Under the pieces are notes generated by a model, which saw nothing but the letters and a program-made list of their open reading frames with translations, ran no database searches and was not told the DNA's origin. The translations under genes were made by a program, and so were the position numbers. DNA of 12,341 nucleotides. Source: Pseudomonadota bacterium (GTDB lineage: Bacteria; Pseudomonadota; Gammaproteobacteria; Xanthomonadales; Xanthomonadaceae). Of the stretch, positions 11,522-12,341 are shown piece after piece (within the stretch, counting starts at the first letter, position 1; each line of letters opens with the position of its first letter). The stretch lies in NCBI GenBank assembly GCA_023388355.1, contig JAEWGI010000081.1, positions 1 through 12,341 on the forward strand, given 5' to 3'.

Positions 11522-12341
11522 ATGGACCAGACCGCACTTCCGCCGGGTTTCGCGCCCGCAAGCCACGACGCGCTCGCGCTGCACATCGTCGAACGTGCCC
11601 GCTTCCAGGACTGGCTGCAGGCGCAGCCACAGGCCGTGCAGGCATGGCTGTCGCAGCAGCGCTTCGACGCGGCCGCGGGCAGCTGTGCGCTGCTGCCGGG
11701 CGACGGCGGCGTGGCGGGCGCGGTGATCGGGATTGGCGAGCCGCTCGATCCGTATGCCTATGCGCATGCGCCGGCGGCGTTGCCGGAGGGCGCCTGGCGA
11801 CCGGTCGAAGCGCTGGACGCGGCGGCTGCGCGCGCGCTGCAGATCGGCTGGGGCCTGGGCGCGTACCGGTTCACGCGCTACAAGGCTGGCGGCCGCGCGC
11901 CGGCGCGACTGTCGCTGCCGGCATTCGACGGTGAGGCCTGCGACGTGCTGGCCGCCTGCGTGCGGGTGCGCGACCTGGTCAACACGCCTTCGCAGGACAT
12001 GGGGCCCGAACAGCTCGAAGCGATCACGCGGGACATCGCGGCCGCGCACGGCGCGCGCTTCGAGAGCATCGCCGGTGACGCGCTGGAGCAGGGGTTCCCG
12101 GCGATCCACGCCGTCGGCCGCGCCTCGCACCGCGCCCCGCGCCTGCTCAAGCTGGAGTGGGACGGCGGCAGTGAAGCCGCGCGCCCGCACCTGGTGCTGG
12201 TGGGCAAGGGCGTGTGCTTCGACACCGGCGGCCTGGACATCAAGCCGGCCGACGGCATGCGCAACATGAAGAAGGACATGGGCGGCGCCGCGCATGCGCT
12301 GGCCCTGGCCGGCCTGGTGATGGCACGCGGGCTGCCGGTAC
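11522..12341 (+). CDS. Leucyl-aminopeptidase family (M17) protein, N-terminal part cut by window edge
   Basis: The frame from ATG 11522 runs uninterrupted for 273 codons to the right edge. M17 enzymes are cytoplasmic two-metal aminopeptidases that release N-terminal amino acids. Residues 1-140 are the variable N-terminal domain, and the catalytic domain begins around 145 (VRDLVNTPSQDMGP). The metal-binding and catalytic residues seen so far are K229 and D234 in VGKGVCFDTGG, K241 in DIKP and D252 in MKKDMGGAA. Their spacing (5, 7, 11) equals that of K270, D275, K282 and D293 in E. coli PepA. The remaining metal ligands (the NTDAEGR region) lie outside the window. The N-terminal domain differs from PepA and resembles the shorter 'leucyl aminopeptidase family' proteins. 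The start is supported by a putative promoter 6 bp upstream. Partial only because of the window edge. Confidence 0.92.
   Translation, partial: MDQTALPPGFAPASHDALALHIVERARFQDWLQAQPQAVQAWLSQQRFDAAAGSCALLPGDGGVAGAVIGIGEPLDPYAYAHAPAALPEGAWRPVEALDAAAARALQIGWGLGAYRFTRYKAGGRAPARLSLPAFDGEACDVLAACVRVRDLVNTPSQDMGPEQLEAITRDIAAAHGARFESIAGDALEQGFPAIHAVGRASHRAPRLLKLEWDGGSEAARPHLVLVGKGVCFDTGGLDIKPADGMRNMKKDMGGAAHALALAGLVMARGLPV

Noticed and set aside
8084..12295. Very long minus-strand open frame opposite the transporter, HAD and aminopeptidase genes
   Set aside because: It has Arg/Pro/Gln/His-rich low-complexity translation and is fully antisense to well-supported genes; a GC-rich shadow frame.

Overview
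The window looks like a chromosomal segment from a high-GC gammaproteobacterium of the Xanthomonadaceae/Lysobacteraceae type (Stenotrophomonas, Lysobacter, Luteimonas or a relative). The reasons are strong GC codon bias from about 1.68 kb onward, a split B12-dependent ribonucleotide reductase with a histone-H1-like gene between its halves, many short GC-rich palindromic (REP-type) repeats, and promoters placed so close to start codons that transcripts would be leaderless. The genus is inferred from gene style, not from a search.

Layout. Positions 1-1640 have clearly lower GC and read as accessory DNA. They hold the first 27 codons of an ISL3-family transposase that runs off the left edge, a repeat-rich junction, an orphan 76-aa gene and a 341-aa two-segment membrane protein of unknown function, all on the minus strand. 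Positions 1683-5439 hold the minus-strand locus nrdJa - histone-H1-like - nrdJb. nrdJa carries the radical chemistry and nrdJb the TSCPD domain and Cys-rich tail. A sigma70-like promoter with an NrdR-box-like site lies about 0.27 kb upstream, leaving a long leader with a possible 20-codon upstream ORF. Positions 5972-7399 encode a periplasmic DegP/DegQ-type protease. Positions 7451-8915 are a tight three-gene operon resembling yqjD-yqjE-yqjK. Positions 8916-9442 are a non-coding cluster of REP palindromes. They are followed by an AI-2E-family transporter (9443-10528), a HAD hydrolase (10616-11320) and the start of a leucyl-aminopeptidase-family gene (11522 to the right edge).

How the genes work together. 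nrdJa and nrdJb should form one enzyme making deoxyribonucleotides independently of oxygen but needing adenosylcobalamin. The site at the promoter suggests NrdR control. The protease, the yqjDEK-like trio and the transporter are envelope functions without an evident common pathway.

Most worth a second look. (1) A REP palindrome lies in frame inside nrdJb. (2) Just ahead of it is a run of nine A containing the classical slippery heptamer in the correct frame, with a stop codon right after it in the -1 frame, so slippage would give an NrdJb lacking its cysteine tail. (3) A histone-like gene sits inside a split RNR operon. (4) The nrdJa leader is long. (5) The 341-aa membrane protein is unassigned. 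I found no tRNA, rRNA, CRISPR array or complete mobile element, and no recognised new defence or biosynthetic system.
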